A stretch of 64,000 bases of DNA, from contig CM042089.1 in the NCBI GenBank assembly GCA_023512835.1, forward strand, positions 49,747,004 to 49,811,003. The letters are read 5' to 3'. The position numbers were made by a program, and so were the translations under genes. Below are positions 44,877-55,878 of this stretch, piece after piece (position 1 is the stretch's first letter; every line of letters starts with the position of its first letter). Under the pieces are notes generated by a model that searched no databases, had not been told where the DNA came from, and worked only from the letters and a program-made list of their open reading frames with translations. Origin of the DNA: Taxillus chinensis (lineage: Eukaryota; Streptophyta; Magnoliopsida; Santalales; Loranthaceae).

Positions 44877-46060
44877 ATGCCACCGAGGAGAGTGACACGT
44901 GCGTCCGGGGCAGTGGCTGATGAGTCATCTGCCCATGAGGGTCCGGGTGCGGGACCATCCGTTGGAGGGCATGCGTTGTTACTGGCACAGCTACAAGAAG
45001 GCATCCGGCTGGAGGTACGAGAGCTACGGGAGGGACTCCGGCAGGACGTTCGGGAGGAGGTGCGCCGTGAGATGGCAGCACAGCAGGTGGTGCCACCACC
45101 ACCACCACCCGGTAGGAGAGCTGCCTCGTGAGCGTGAGAGTTCGCTGGGTGGTGTACCGACCCGTGCGAGAGGATGACGTGGTGACACGGTTCCGAAAGG
45201 AACAACCTCCGCGATTTAAGGGGGGAGAAGATCCTGTGGTAGCCGAGCGGTGGTTGAGGCAGATTGAGCACGTGTTCTCCTTTCTCCTGCCCCGGGAGGA
45301 GGATAAGGTGCGACCGGCAATTCGGCACTGGAGGGGGACGCTTTGGAGTGGTGGACGAGTGTTGCGGGGAGCCGTGCGGTGCAACTCATGTTTTGGGAGG
45401 AGTTCTTGCAACTCTTCCAAGATGAGTTCTTCCCGGAATCGGTGAGATGGCAAAAGAGGGAAGAATTTGGCAGCTTGAAGCAGGGATCCAAGACGGTACC
45501 TGAATATGAGCGGGAGTTCCGGAGATTGAGTAGGTTTGCTCCTGAGACCGTGGTAAGGGAGGACCTGAAGGCCCACAAGTTCACTCGGGTCTTAGGCCAG
45601 CCCTTAGGGAGAGGGTGGCGATTCTACGCTTGAAGACCTATCTGAGGCCGTGGAGACGGCCCGTATAGGCGAGAGGGAACCGGATGATGGGAGGCAGGCC
45701 CATCGGGGCGCCGGTTGCGAGTGGGCCTGATCGAGATGCAGGGTCCAAGAGGCTCAAGACGGAGGAGAGGGATAGCAGTTCCTTCCGCAGCAGGGGGACA
45801 GACATTGGCGAACCCAGGGAGGTCTAGCTTTGGCGGTGGCGGATCGGCGGTCCAACGGGGGTCTCCCCAGCGGTTGTTACTGCTGTGGGGAGCAAGGCCA
45901 CTTGAGGAAGGAGTGTCCAAAGAGGGACTGGAAATGCCATAGATGTGGACGAGAGGGCCATCTGAGCCGGGTTTGCCGGAGTGGCAACAGGGGAGTTGGA
46001 GGCATGACATCCAGGACAAGGAGTGATGCCGTTTCGCGCACCGGTTGAGAGACCAGCTCG
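44877..46060 (+). pseudogene. gag: gag of element E
   Basis: ATG 44877 (MPPRRVTRASGAVADESS), open for about 84 codons to a stop near 45131. The gag core is at about 45180-45590 (FRKEQPPRFKGGEDPVVAERWL, FWEEFLQLFQDEFFPESVRW) with shifts near 45330 and 45600. Two CCHC knuckles are at 45875-45976. This is the fullest gag of the C/E family. Breaks are few, at homopolymers or CAG/CTG sites. Gag would build the particle and bind RNA. Confidence 0.92.
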
Positions 46061-49000
46061 TCGGTGGCAGGCCAGCCAAGCAGGATCCGGTCGGACCCGA
46101 CCTCGGGGGAGGCCGGAGCGGCGCAGACCGAGGCTGGAGGCAACCTTAGCGGGAAGCGTCCAGTGAGTGAGCCGACTAGTGGCACGGGCCAAGGAAGGGT
46201 GTTTGCGCTGGAGGCGACATACCAGGAGGAGGCTGAGCTACCACCCCCACCAGCTGAGGGTGGAGCAGGACCATCGGTGGTTAGAGGTACCCTCTTGATC
46301 TCCCGTACATTAGCTTCTGTTCTTTTCGATACGGGTGCATCATGTTCGTTTGTTGCTGAGCTTGTAATAGACGGCTTGGGGTTAGCTTGTGTGGAGGCCG
46401 CGAGGCCCCTAGTTGTGGAGTCTCCGGTGGGAGGCATGATAGAGGTACGACGAGTGTGTCGTGACTGTGTGTTAACCATAGGAGAGGTGGAGCTGCGTTT
46501 TGACTTGCATGTGATGCCTTTGAGGGCGTTTGACCTGATCTTGGGTATGGATTGGCTTATGGCTTTCCAAGCCAAGATAGATTGTTATCGGCGGCGTGTG
46601 TCCTTTGTGACACCTGCAGGGACCTCTTGCACCCTGCAGGGGGAGTGGGATTGTGAGGCGAGTCGGGCCGGGCCAGTGTTGGACCAGTGGGGTGCCATTA
46701 CCCACAGGTTGGCAGCCCTGACCTTTGCTGAGGAGGGTAAGGTGGAAAAGAGGGTGTGGCCCGCTGTTGTGGACCAATTTCAGGATGTTTTTCCTGAGCA
46801 GTTGAGGAGTTTGCCACCTAAAAGGAGTGTGGAGTTCACCATCGAGTTGGTGCCGGGGACAGGTCCGATTTCCCAAGTAGCGTATCGTATGGGGCCAGCC
46901 GAGCTGAGGGAGCTTCAGAGGCAAATTGAGGAGTTGGTGGGCCAGGGGTATATCGGACCAAGTACCTCACCTTGGGGTGCTCCGGTGCTCTTTGCTAAGA
47001 AGGCCGATGGCACGCTTCGTCTCTGCATCGACTACGAGGAACCGGTCGGTGATTGTGAAGAACAAGTACCCGTTGCCTCGGATAGATGACCTGTTTGACC
47101 AATTGAGTGGGGCCCAGTGGTTTTCCAAGATAGATTTACGGTCGGGGTATCACCAGCTCAGGGTTAGGGAGGAGGACATCCCTAAGACGGCTTTTCGGTG
47201 CAGGTATGGGCATTATGAGTGGGTAGTGATGCCTTTCGGGCTCACTAATGCGCCAGCAGTGTTCATGCATTTGATGAACCAAGTCTTTGCCCCATACTTA
47301 GACTCGTTCGTGGTGGTGTTTATCGACGATATCTTGGTGTATTCCAAGACCGAGAAGGAGCATGTGGAGCACTTGGCAACAGTGTTGCAAACCTTGAGGG
47401 ACCAGCATTGTTTGCTAAGTTTAGCAAGTGTAAGTTTTGGTTGCAGGAGGTTCACTTTCTTGGCCATGTGGTGTCAGTGAGGGAGTTAGGGTGGACCCGG
47501 CCAAGATTGAGGCCGTGGCATCGTGGGCAAGGCCAACCAACGTTTTTGAGATCCGTAGTTTTCTTGGCTTGGCGGGGTACTATCGTCGTTTTGTAGAGGG
47601 GTTCTCCCGTTTGGCGGCTCCTATGACAGCGTTGACTCGGAAGGGCGTGAAGTTTGAGTGGACGGACAAGTGCCAGCAGGCGTTTGAGACTCTCAAAATC
47701 CGTTTGACCACTGCACCTGTGTTGAGGTTACCTCGGGAGGATATCCCATATGAAGTGTACTGTGATGCGTCCAGGGTTGGTTTGGGGTGTGTGCTTATGC
47801 GGGGGCACGGTGTGGTAGCTTATGGGTCGAGGCATGAAGCCTCATGAGCAGAATTATCCTACTCATGACCTTGAGTTAGCGGTCGTTATCTTCGCCCTGA
47901 AGAGTTGGCAGCACTACCTCTTGGGGGAAAAGTTTGTGGTGTTCTCGGATCACAAGAGCCTTCAAGTACATCTTTACTCGAAGGACTTGAATTTGAGGCA
48001 AAGGAGATGGGTGGAGTATTTGCAGACCTTTGATTTTACTCTTGCCTATACCCCGGGCAAGGGTAATGTTGTGGCCGATGCATTGAGCGAAAAGGGAAAG
48101 CCGAGGTGGCCGTGAGAGAGTGGAAGGCGATGGAGCAGTTGGCGACGTTGCAGGCTGCGGCTTGTTGATCGTGATGGTGGGACGCCTGCGTCCTTTGGTG
48201 GTAGTGCTCGAGTTGTACCAGCGCGTCCGGGAGGAACAACTGGGTGACATTGAGTGTGAGGTTCTCCGTGCCCGTATTGAGGCCGGGGAGCTATCTGGGG
48301 GACCGGACAGAGGGTCCGGAGCATGAGTTGTCATTTCGGGGGCGGTTGGTCGTAGCTTCTTCCCTCGGGGATGAGGTGATGAGGGAGTTTCACCAATCTA
48401 GAGTTCCTGTGCATCCAGGGGGGTACGAAGATGTATCATGCGCTTCGGGCACATTTTTGGTGGCCTGGGATGAAACGCGATGTGGCTGCCTTTGTTTCGC
48501 GGTGCCTCACGTGTCAACAGGTGAAGGCCGAGCATCGGCGGCCGGCGGGCATGTTGCAGCCCCTTGCCCATAGCGGAGTGGAAGTGGGACCATATAGCGA
48601 TGGATTTTGTGACCGGTCTTCCACCCACCACCTGGGAGGAAGGACATGATTTGGGTGATTGTGGATCGACTCACAAAGTCGGCCCATTTTCTTGCTTGTT
48701 CGTGAGCGGGACTCCATTGGGACCTTGAGTCGCCTGTACATGAACGAGATTGTGAGACCGCATGGGGTACCATCATCGGTTGTCTCCGACCGGGATTCGA
48801 GGTTCACTTCCCGTTTTTGGGCCGGTTTGCAGGAGGCTATGGGGACCAAGCTTCATTTGAGTACAGCCTTTCACCCCGAGACGGACGGTCGACCGAGAGG
48901 ACGAATCGGACCATGGAGGACATGTTACGGGCCCGTGTGTTAGATTTCGGGGGTTCGTGGGCAACTCACCTTCCTTTGGTGGAGTTTGCCTACAACAACA

Positions 49001-49651
49001 GCCTATCAGGCATCCATTGGGATGGCTCCTTTTGAGGCGTTGTACGGACGGCCGTGTCGATCACCTTTGTGTTGGACCGAGGTAGGAGAGGCAGCCCTCT
49101 TGGGGCCACGGTTGGTTCAAGAGGCTACCGAGAAGGTCAAGTTGATTCGTCGGCGTTTGTTGTCGGCTCGAGTCGGAGAAATCTTATGCGGATCACGGCG
49201 GCGACCTTTGGAGTTTTCTCGTTGGTGATCATGTGTTCCTTCGTGTCTCTCCACGCCGTGGACATCGACGGTTTGGGCGAGGTTCCAAGCTATCTCCGCG
49301 GTTTATTGGCCCTTTTGAGATTCTGGATCGTGTAGGGCCTGTAGCCTACCGGTTAGCGTTACCACCGCGGCCGAGTCGAGTGCACAACGTGTTTCACGTG
49401 TCCCGTTGAGGAAGTATCACCCTGACCCCACTCACGTGATTGATTGGGGGACGTTGGACATTGAGGATGACATGTCCGTCATTGAGGCCCCTATTCGTAT
49501 CCTCGATCGGCGAGAGAAGCTTTTGCGTGGTCGTGTTATTCCTTTGGTTCGCGTCTTGTGGCAGCACCGTGGCATTGAGGAGGAGACATGGGAACGGGAG
49601 TCCGTGATGCGGGAGCAAGACCTGGACTTGTTCGAGGACGAACAATCTTAA
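46061..49651 (+). pseudogene. pol: pol of element E, nearly complete
   Basis: The longest open stretch in the window (46064-47089) covers protease (Asp-Thr-Gly-Ala at 46328-46339) and the RT fingers. RT continues at 46926-47480 with Phe-Ile-Asp-Asp at 47319-47330. RNase H is at about 47750-48100 ([36 protein letters not shown]). Integrase: HHCC region at about 48415-48520, then the DDE core at about 48598-48905. Chromodomain is at about 49400-49651 with stop TAA 49649-49651. Frame breaks lie near 47035, 47410, 47480, 47835, 48090, 48280, 48425, 48690 and 48890. Protein order PR-RT-RH-INT-CHD is typical of Tekay chromoviruses. Some breaks may be base-calling errors. Confidence 0.93.
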
Positions 49652-49980
49652 GCGTGGGAGGTGGGCGTTGGCCAAGGGATAGTGATGTTTCCTTGTGATG
49701 TGTTTTCTTGTATTAGTTGATGTATTTGTATTGTCTTTTAAAGACATGTGTTCTTATTTGTGATGTGCTTTGAAATGTGTATTCGTGCCATGTGGACATG
49801 TGTTCTGTGCATTATTGTGGTTATGGATTATGGTGGTACTTGTTATGTCTTTGTTGTCTTGTGTGTGGTGTATGACCCATTTGGGTGTGGTGGCTTGCCG
49901 GGTGGCAAATGGGTAGTTTGTGGTTGTTTTCCTCGTATGTCATTTCTTTTCGAGGACGAAAAGTCTTAAGGGGGAGAGGA
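49652..49980 (+). other. 3' spacer with hairpin and polypurine tract (C/E)
   Basis: The stem-loop TTGTTCG-AGGA-CGAACAA (49628-49645) covers the pol stop, and its sister CTTTTCG-AGGA-CGAAAAG (49946-49963) precedes the purine run 49968-49980 and the 3' LTR. Both are followed by TCTTAAG and a purine-rich stretch. The arrangement is the same as in L. No gene is seen between them. Confidence 0.8.
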
Positions 49981-51761
49981 TGTAAGGACCCGTACCTTGA
50001 GTTAGTCGGTTTTGCCTCCCGAGTAGAGTTTTTCTAGATTTTGACCTAGTAGTTGGACTCCAATGAATTCACGTGCAAAAGGAAAGATGCTTAGAATGAT
50101 GTCCTCTATCTACCACAGAAATTTCAGACAATGGACATTTGTGAGCTGAACGTGAATTCACCCATTTCACGTGCAAGCATATTTTTGCTCTCGTGCCTCT
50201 ACAAGATGCAAGGAGACTTGTGGTGAAGTTTGAGAGCATTTGGAGCTGGAGTTGCACGTCAATTGGGGAATTGGCGTGCAAATTGGCGTGCAGCCATATT
50301 TTTGCATGGTTCCCTTGGTTTTGTCATTCTAAGGAACTTTCTCCAAAGGACCATGTTGAAATTCTGAATATTTTGGTGTGTATGGATGCGGAAAGGTTGT
50401 AGCTTGTGTAATCAAAACTACGTCGTTTTGATCCTGGGTTCACTTAATCAAAACTACGTCGTTTTGATGTGGATGGTGTCTATATAAGGAGGGCTTGAGT
50501 TTGAGTTTAGGGTTCTGGTGTTCCTTTCTTTCTTGTTCTTCGCCTGAGAGAGAGAGAGAGCTAGAGAGAGAGAGGGAAGGGGAGTTTGCTTTGTTGCCTG
50601 GAGCATCTTGCGTGGGGAGGACGGCGTTTGGCGCGGGAGCAAGGAAGATCCGCTTTAAGGTAGGGGTTCTGTTCTTCCTAAACCCTCCTGTCCTAGGGTC
50701 CTAGGGCAGATTCCGGGTCGTATCTGTTTATATATATATATGTAAATTCATATAGGTGTGATCTCCTATATGAATGTTGGCCTTCAGTGGCATTTTGGTG
50801 TGGTTCGTGATCTATATGCTATATGTTTGATGAAAAGCCTGTGTGAATATAGTTATGTGTATATGCCTGCCAAGTGTTTGAAATTATGCCTGTGAGGTCG
50901 TGCATGTTATGTGTTTGTGGAAATGCCTGTGTGGGTGGGTTTGTGAGCTTGTGGATATATGCATGCTAAGTGTTCGAGGTTATTCCTGTGTGACTAAGCA
51001 TACTTAGTGTTTGATGTTATGCCTGTATGGCCACTTTTGCGTGTTTGCTTGTACACCCGGTGGGTGGAAGCCCGGGACTGTTTGTGGAACCCGGTGGCGT
51101 GGAAGCCCGGGGCTGTTTTGTGGAACCCGGTGGCCGTGGAAGCCCGGGACTGTTTTGTGGAACCCGGTGGCCGTGGAAGCCCGGGGCTGTTTTGTGGAAC
51201 CCGGTGGTCGTGGAAGCCCGGGTGGAAACCCGGTGGCTGTGGAAGCCCGGGGCTGTTCTTGAAACCCGGTGGCTGTGGAAGCCCGGGAGTGTTTATGTAC
51301 TAGCCCATGTATGGTTGTGTTTCTCGTTATAGCCCGTAACTATACCTGGTGGGATAATTGTATCACGACACGGCACTTGTACACAAGGCATGTAGATGTT
51401 AGGTGCATGGGATGGGTTGGGGAGACATGATCCCTGCGAAGGTGTGGTTGCTCACCCCTCCTACCATGTTGTTTTCTTTTCAGGAACCTACAGGCGTTAG
51501 GCGGGACCCCGAGGTGGAAGACCCTAATTTATTTAATTTGTTTATGTTATTTTTATTATGAGGATCGATGTAACCCCGGTGGGGAAAGGATTTTGTTGTA
51601 ATAAACTGGATTGGATTGCTTTTAATGAATATTACTTTCTTGAATGTTGTGGATGTTTAAAATGTTAAATTCTTGTTTTGTATCCTACCCCTTTGCCCTC
51701 CGTGTGGGTAAAAGGGGAGTCACGTACCGGTTTCCTCGGGTTGGAAATCCGGGGTGTGACA
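49981..51761 (+). repeat. 3' LTR of the C/E element (1781 bp)
   Basis: TGTAAGGACCC...GGTGTGACA, directly after the polypurine tract and followed by target copy GTGTT (51762-51766). It is of the C mosaic type: first hairpin GAACGTGAA/TTCACGTGC, second GCACGTCAATT/AATTGGCGTGC with one mismatch. It pairs with 33251-35008, not with the E 5' LTR. Confidence 0.93.
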
Positions 51762-52065
51762 GTGTTGTGAATGGTCGAGCATGTGATTTGCTATCGTGTG
51801 AAATAAGCGTGGTTATGAGCAATGCAATGGAATGTAAAATTGGTATAGTCCGTTAAATGTGAACCTATAGACTTGTGTGGTAATAATGCGTGTTATAGCT
51901 AGGCCGCTTAGTCGGTAGTGGTCTCGCGATTGTTGAGATTATGGAGTGATAACCTAACGCCTTTTTCGTGGAACCAATGTCTCCACAAAAAAAAAAAAAA
52001 AAAAAAAATTGTGACCGGTACAACTATTGAGGTAGCAAAGAAGCCCGCCCCCCCAGGCTGGGCAA

Positions 52066-52221
52066 GTGGGAGAGCTGCAGGATGTAAGTAATGATCCAAA
52101 GGTTGGCATCTTAAGCCTGGTAATTCAAGAGTTGAAGGATGAGATTCGACATCTGATTCAGAGCGAGGTACGTCGAGAGCTATCAACCCACATCATCGGG
52201 GGGATCTTGGGTGAAGATTAA
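52066..52221 (+). pseudogene. gag: gag N-terminal remnant of element B
   Basis: An open stretch of 51 codons has the pattern QELKDEIRHLIQSEVRREL. It parallels the N-terminal helix of the full gags here (RELREGLRQDVREEVRREM) and ends at TAA 52219-52221. The likely start (ATGTCTCC near 51978) is separated from it by the A-run and a shift. There is no capsid core or zinc knuckle. It may be only a relic, or a short RNA-binding or oligomerising peptide. Confidence 0.55.
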
Positions 52222-52783
52222 TTGAAGCATAGTTGTCCTGATCAGCAGAAAGGGGCTCAAGAGGTAGAGACCAGTTTCCCAAAAGGGGTTGTTCTTGCAG
52301 TGGACAACCGGGACATTGGAAGAGCAGTATGGAAGAAGTACTAGTGTGGTTATGGAAAGTAGGACATCTCCAGACAGCCTATTTTGGTAAAGCAAGTCTT
52401 GGTGCTAGAAGACTGGCCCAACGAGCTAGGGATAAAGCAAAATTCAAGTGAGGCTAGGAGAAGAGCATGGCAGAACTTTCCTTAGTCAAGGGTACAATTT
52501 TGATTCTCGCGTGTTAAGATTGTTGTTTAGTGGTGGTATCATATTCCTTTAATGATAGTGATTGGTTGAGTCTCGTGCTGGATTAGGTGAGGCTGGGTGA
52601 ACCTTTGATTGTTGCGTTTCTAGCAATTTAATTAAGACACTTGTGATAAAGGGGTATTTTATTTGGGTGGGCTCTTGAGCCACTTGTTTTGTGTTGGGTG
52701 AGGCTTAGAAGGTCGTTTGAGTTACCATTTTGGATGGACGTAGTTGGGGACCTACTAGAGAATAAATGAGTACAATAAATAAA

Positions 52784-52807
52784 ATATATATATATATATA
52801 TATATAT
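52784..52807. repeat. (TA)n microsatellite
   Basis: About 12 TA units in the noncoding interior of element B. Confidence 0.95.
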
Positions 52808-55496
52808 GATACCAAAAGACTAATAAATTACTAATGGTTATAAACAGTTGTTGGAAAGAGTTGGTGGTTTTAATATGGTCTAAAGTGTTAATCGTATCTT
52901 TGTGTAGTAGTCAATTTTGGGCGCCCGTGTGTGAGGAAAGTAATAAATGTTACTGTGTTACCCCTAATACTCTAGCGTAGGTGGGATTACCTCTGGCCTA
53001 GCTAGCCTAGGGAAGCCGGAGGCATGAGTTAGTGGCTTGTGGGTAGTGTGTGACCCCGCTTGTGGCAACCCTGAGTAATAGAAATGTGTTTTCTTGGGAG
53101 TAGAGGTTTCAGTAGATGTCTTACTTAAGAAGGATGTTCTTCGGGTAACCTTTCCAAGTGTCAAGGTTGAGGGAGGAAATTGCCACTAGTATAACCCACC
53201 CCTTGAGTCATTGAAATCTAAATTTAATTGGCGAGAGTGGTATGTGGTTTTAAGATTCTTATGGGTGTCCTGTGGAGATGGCTGCAAATTCTTGGGTGGC
53301 CAAACATTGACCACGTGTCATGCTGGTGGTGTGTGAAAGACCTTGGGTAATGTTCATAGGATATGTTGTGAAATGGGTTTGCGTATGTATAAAAATGTGA
53401 TGAGTTCTGGAACTAGGTTACGAGTGAGTTTATAGGATCGTGCCCGGTGAACCCAATCGGTGCAGCAGGCAAGCGAGTGAGATTGGGCAGGCCTTGTTTG
53501 GGTTTTTCCTCATAATTGGGAGACACCTTCCGAGGGGTTGAGGATGTACTCCTGGTGGTAGGACCATTCCGTTAATCCATGTCGTGTGGGTAATAGGCTT
53601 AAAAGAGGCGAGGGGAGTGGGGGCTAGTATGTCCTCTCTTACATGTGTTCTAGTTTATCGTGTGTTTATTTCGTTGTGTTGTGTTTGCCTTGTTTTGTGT
53701 GTGCAAAGTTCTTAGGTGTGGGTCTCGTGGCATTCATATGCAGAGGAGTAGGAGGTGATGCCTGCGCATATTAGGTGTGGTGTGGGATGAAGAGGAGTGT
53801 TATGTGTAATGTTGATGTTATTCCTTATCACATGTGATGGCATGCTAAGTTAAAGTGTGAAAGTATTGATGCGTTGTGATTCACTAAATGGAGTCAGATG
53901 TGAGTTTTGCTTGTAAGGGGTATTAATGCTACCCCTTTTGGGGGAGACTTGTGTCCTGCGGCTATCATGGGGTCCTCATGCTACATATGTTCTTCTTGAA
54001 AGTCTTTCGTGTGCGTTTTGATGCGGTAAGTGAGATGGTCCACGCCATCAAAGTGTTGGTGTGTTTGGGAGCTACATGAATGTCCCGAATAAGGCGTTTG
54101 CATGCCTCGTTTCTTGTGCCTACCCGGAGGAATTGCGGTGACCATATTAAGTCTGCGGTTAGAGCCTGAGTATTTCTTGATCCATTTGAGTGTTTTGCTG
54201 GTGTGTTGAGATAAAACGTAATAGTTGATATAACGGAGTTGGTGGGCCATGAGGTGGAGTATGTCTTGGAGGCAAGGGATTTTCTTGTGACTTGTGAATG
54301 GTGACATAGAGGATTCCATTGTGGTCAGGTTGCAGATAGGAGAGTTTTCAGTGTGGGGGGGGACTATGATGTTCATAGCTACTTGGCGTCAAGGGATTCC
54401 TATCGCGTGGTCCGTCTGCTGACTTGGTAAGGCATTATCTCTTGGGCTGTACGGTAAGCCTCAGTTGTGAAGGCGTGTGGGACCTTGGCGGATCTCTGTT
54501 TGACCGTGATCAAGGAGGTCGATTCTCAAAGTCGGTGACTAGTGATAGCCCGATAGTGGGTTTTGGTCTTACCATGGTTGTGTGTGTGGTGCTGCATTTC
54601 TCGTTTTTAGTGCATCCTTGGACTCCGTTGGGCGCCAGGTTGACTGCGACCGAGTGGTTAAGGGCACACTCCATTCTCGTGTTTCTGTGTCTAGGCTTGT
54701 ACTCCGTTCTGCGTCACCATTGGTGTTGGTGGGGTTTCAATGTTCCTTGCTTGAGTGAGGTGGTTTTCGCAGTGATGATGGTGCTGCTGAGGTGAGCTCC
54801 CTGTGTGGGAATGTGATTGTGGTTTGCATAATGCTGTCCTATTTGTTTGTGTTTCATTGTGACCTCATTGTGCTTGCTGTTAGGGTGAGGTCTACCTATG
54901 GGCTGAGGCTGCGTTGACTTCAACTCCCAATTGTTGGGTATTTTACGTTGTGGAGTGTTGGTCCCATCGTGCCGCGAGTTGGCATCTCCAACATTTGTGG
55001 TAATGACTACATTATGTGTTGCTTTGATCTTTTCGCGTTGTTTTCTACTTGGTTTCTCTTTTCGGGGACGAAAAGTCCAAAGGTGGGAAGGTTGTGAGGA
55101 AACTCCCTGCGGATGAGTTTGTATGGTGTCAGCGAGTGGGCAGTGGAACGTTAAACGTGTAGTAGTGTTTTATTTGTGCTTTGTTTCTTGTAGTGGTGTT
55201 TATGATGTGAGTTGGTCTGTGATTTGTTAAACGTACGTGTTGGGGATGGGCGTATATGTCGTACACCGTCGTGGCGTGAATACTTGTGACATGTGTTAGG
55301 TGAGGAGAACAAGGGTTGTTTGTGAGATTAGAATATGTGTTTCCCTATCATGCTGTGTTTTATTGGGTCGGTGGGTACGTGCCTTCATGTGTGTTATTGT
55401 GTGATATCTTCATTCGCGGGTATGTGAATGGTTGTGGACGATGTGCATCAGCATGTGCATTATGGAAAGTGTATTGTCTTTTCGTGGACGACACGT

Positions 55497-55571
55497 CCTA
55501 TGGAGGAGATATGGAAACGCGAAACCATGATGCGTGAGCAACTTGAGTTGTTCGAGGACCGAACAATCTTA
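55497..55571 (+). pseudogene. chromodomain C-terminal remnant of element B
   Basis: The translated stretch MEEIWKRETMMREQLELFED parallels the end of E pol (EEETWERESVMREQ...LFEDE). It shows that B derives from a chromovirus whose pol was lost. It is followed by the same TCTTAAG-purine string as in L and E. The rest of the domain is missing, so it cannot be functional. Confidence 0.75.
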
Positions 55572-55843
55572 AGGGTGGAGGGGTGGCTGTTGGCTGGTGT
55601 ATTTGTATTTCCTTTCGACTTTTGACTTTAATTTATATTGAATGTGTTAATGAAATGTGCTTGTGATGGATATTTGTGACATGTGGATGTGTTTCCATAG
55701 ATTGTGATGCATGTGGTTATGGACTGTGGTGGCACTATGTTATGTGCTATTGTGTACAATGTGCGGTGTATGACCCATTTGGGTGTTGTAGCTCGCCGTG
55801 TGGCAAATGGGTAGCTTGTGTTTGTTTTCCTCGTATGTCATTT

Positions 55844-55878
55844 CTTTTCGAGGACGAAAAGTCTTAAGAGGGAGAGGA
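55844..55878 (+). promoter_or_regulatory. hairpin and polypurine tract of element B
   Basis: CTTTTCG (55844-55850), AGGA, CGAAAAG (55855-55861), then a purine run at 55866-55878 immediately before the 3' LTR. A further copy of the hairpin (loop GGGA) lies at 55058-55075. The tract would prime plus-strand synthesis. Confidence 0.8.

Larger units (their letters stand above)
33251..51761 (+). mobile_element. composite chromovirus C/E containing a duplicated A'-B' block
   Basis: The outer LTRs (33251-35008 and 49981-51761) are of one mosaic type and are flanked by GTGTT in element B (33247-33251 with one T shared or lost; 51762-51766). The empty version GTGTTTGTGAATGG is seen in B' at 42471. Between the outer LTRs lie C gag (to 36051), a non-LTR junction, A' (36059-39874), B' (39875-42708) and a second 5' LTR with full gag-pol (E, 42709-49651). 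This is not a simple insertion. It needs an ectopic or unequal recombination, or a misassembly. Confidence 0.75.
51762..55878 (+). other. interior of element B, mostly noncoding
   Basis: The body of B resumes after the C/E insertion. It holds a 22-bp A-run (51986-52007), a gag scrap, a TA microsatellite and short pol echoes: SW-HYLLG-like at about 54424-54450, and a chromodomain end at 55497-55571. Repeated hairpin/purine modules are at 55058-55090, 55470-55510 and 55844-55878. No frame long enough for RT, protease or integrase is present. About 2 kb (52520-54420) shows nothing I can identify. Confidence 0.75.

Noticed and set aside
52520..54420. Possible host gene in the noncoding interior of B
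   Set aside because: There is no frame above about 130 codons, no convincing exon pattern, and the segment lies between the LTRs of one retroelement. I see nothing definable in it.
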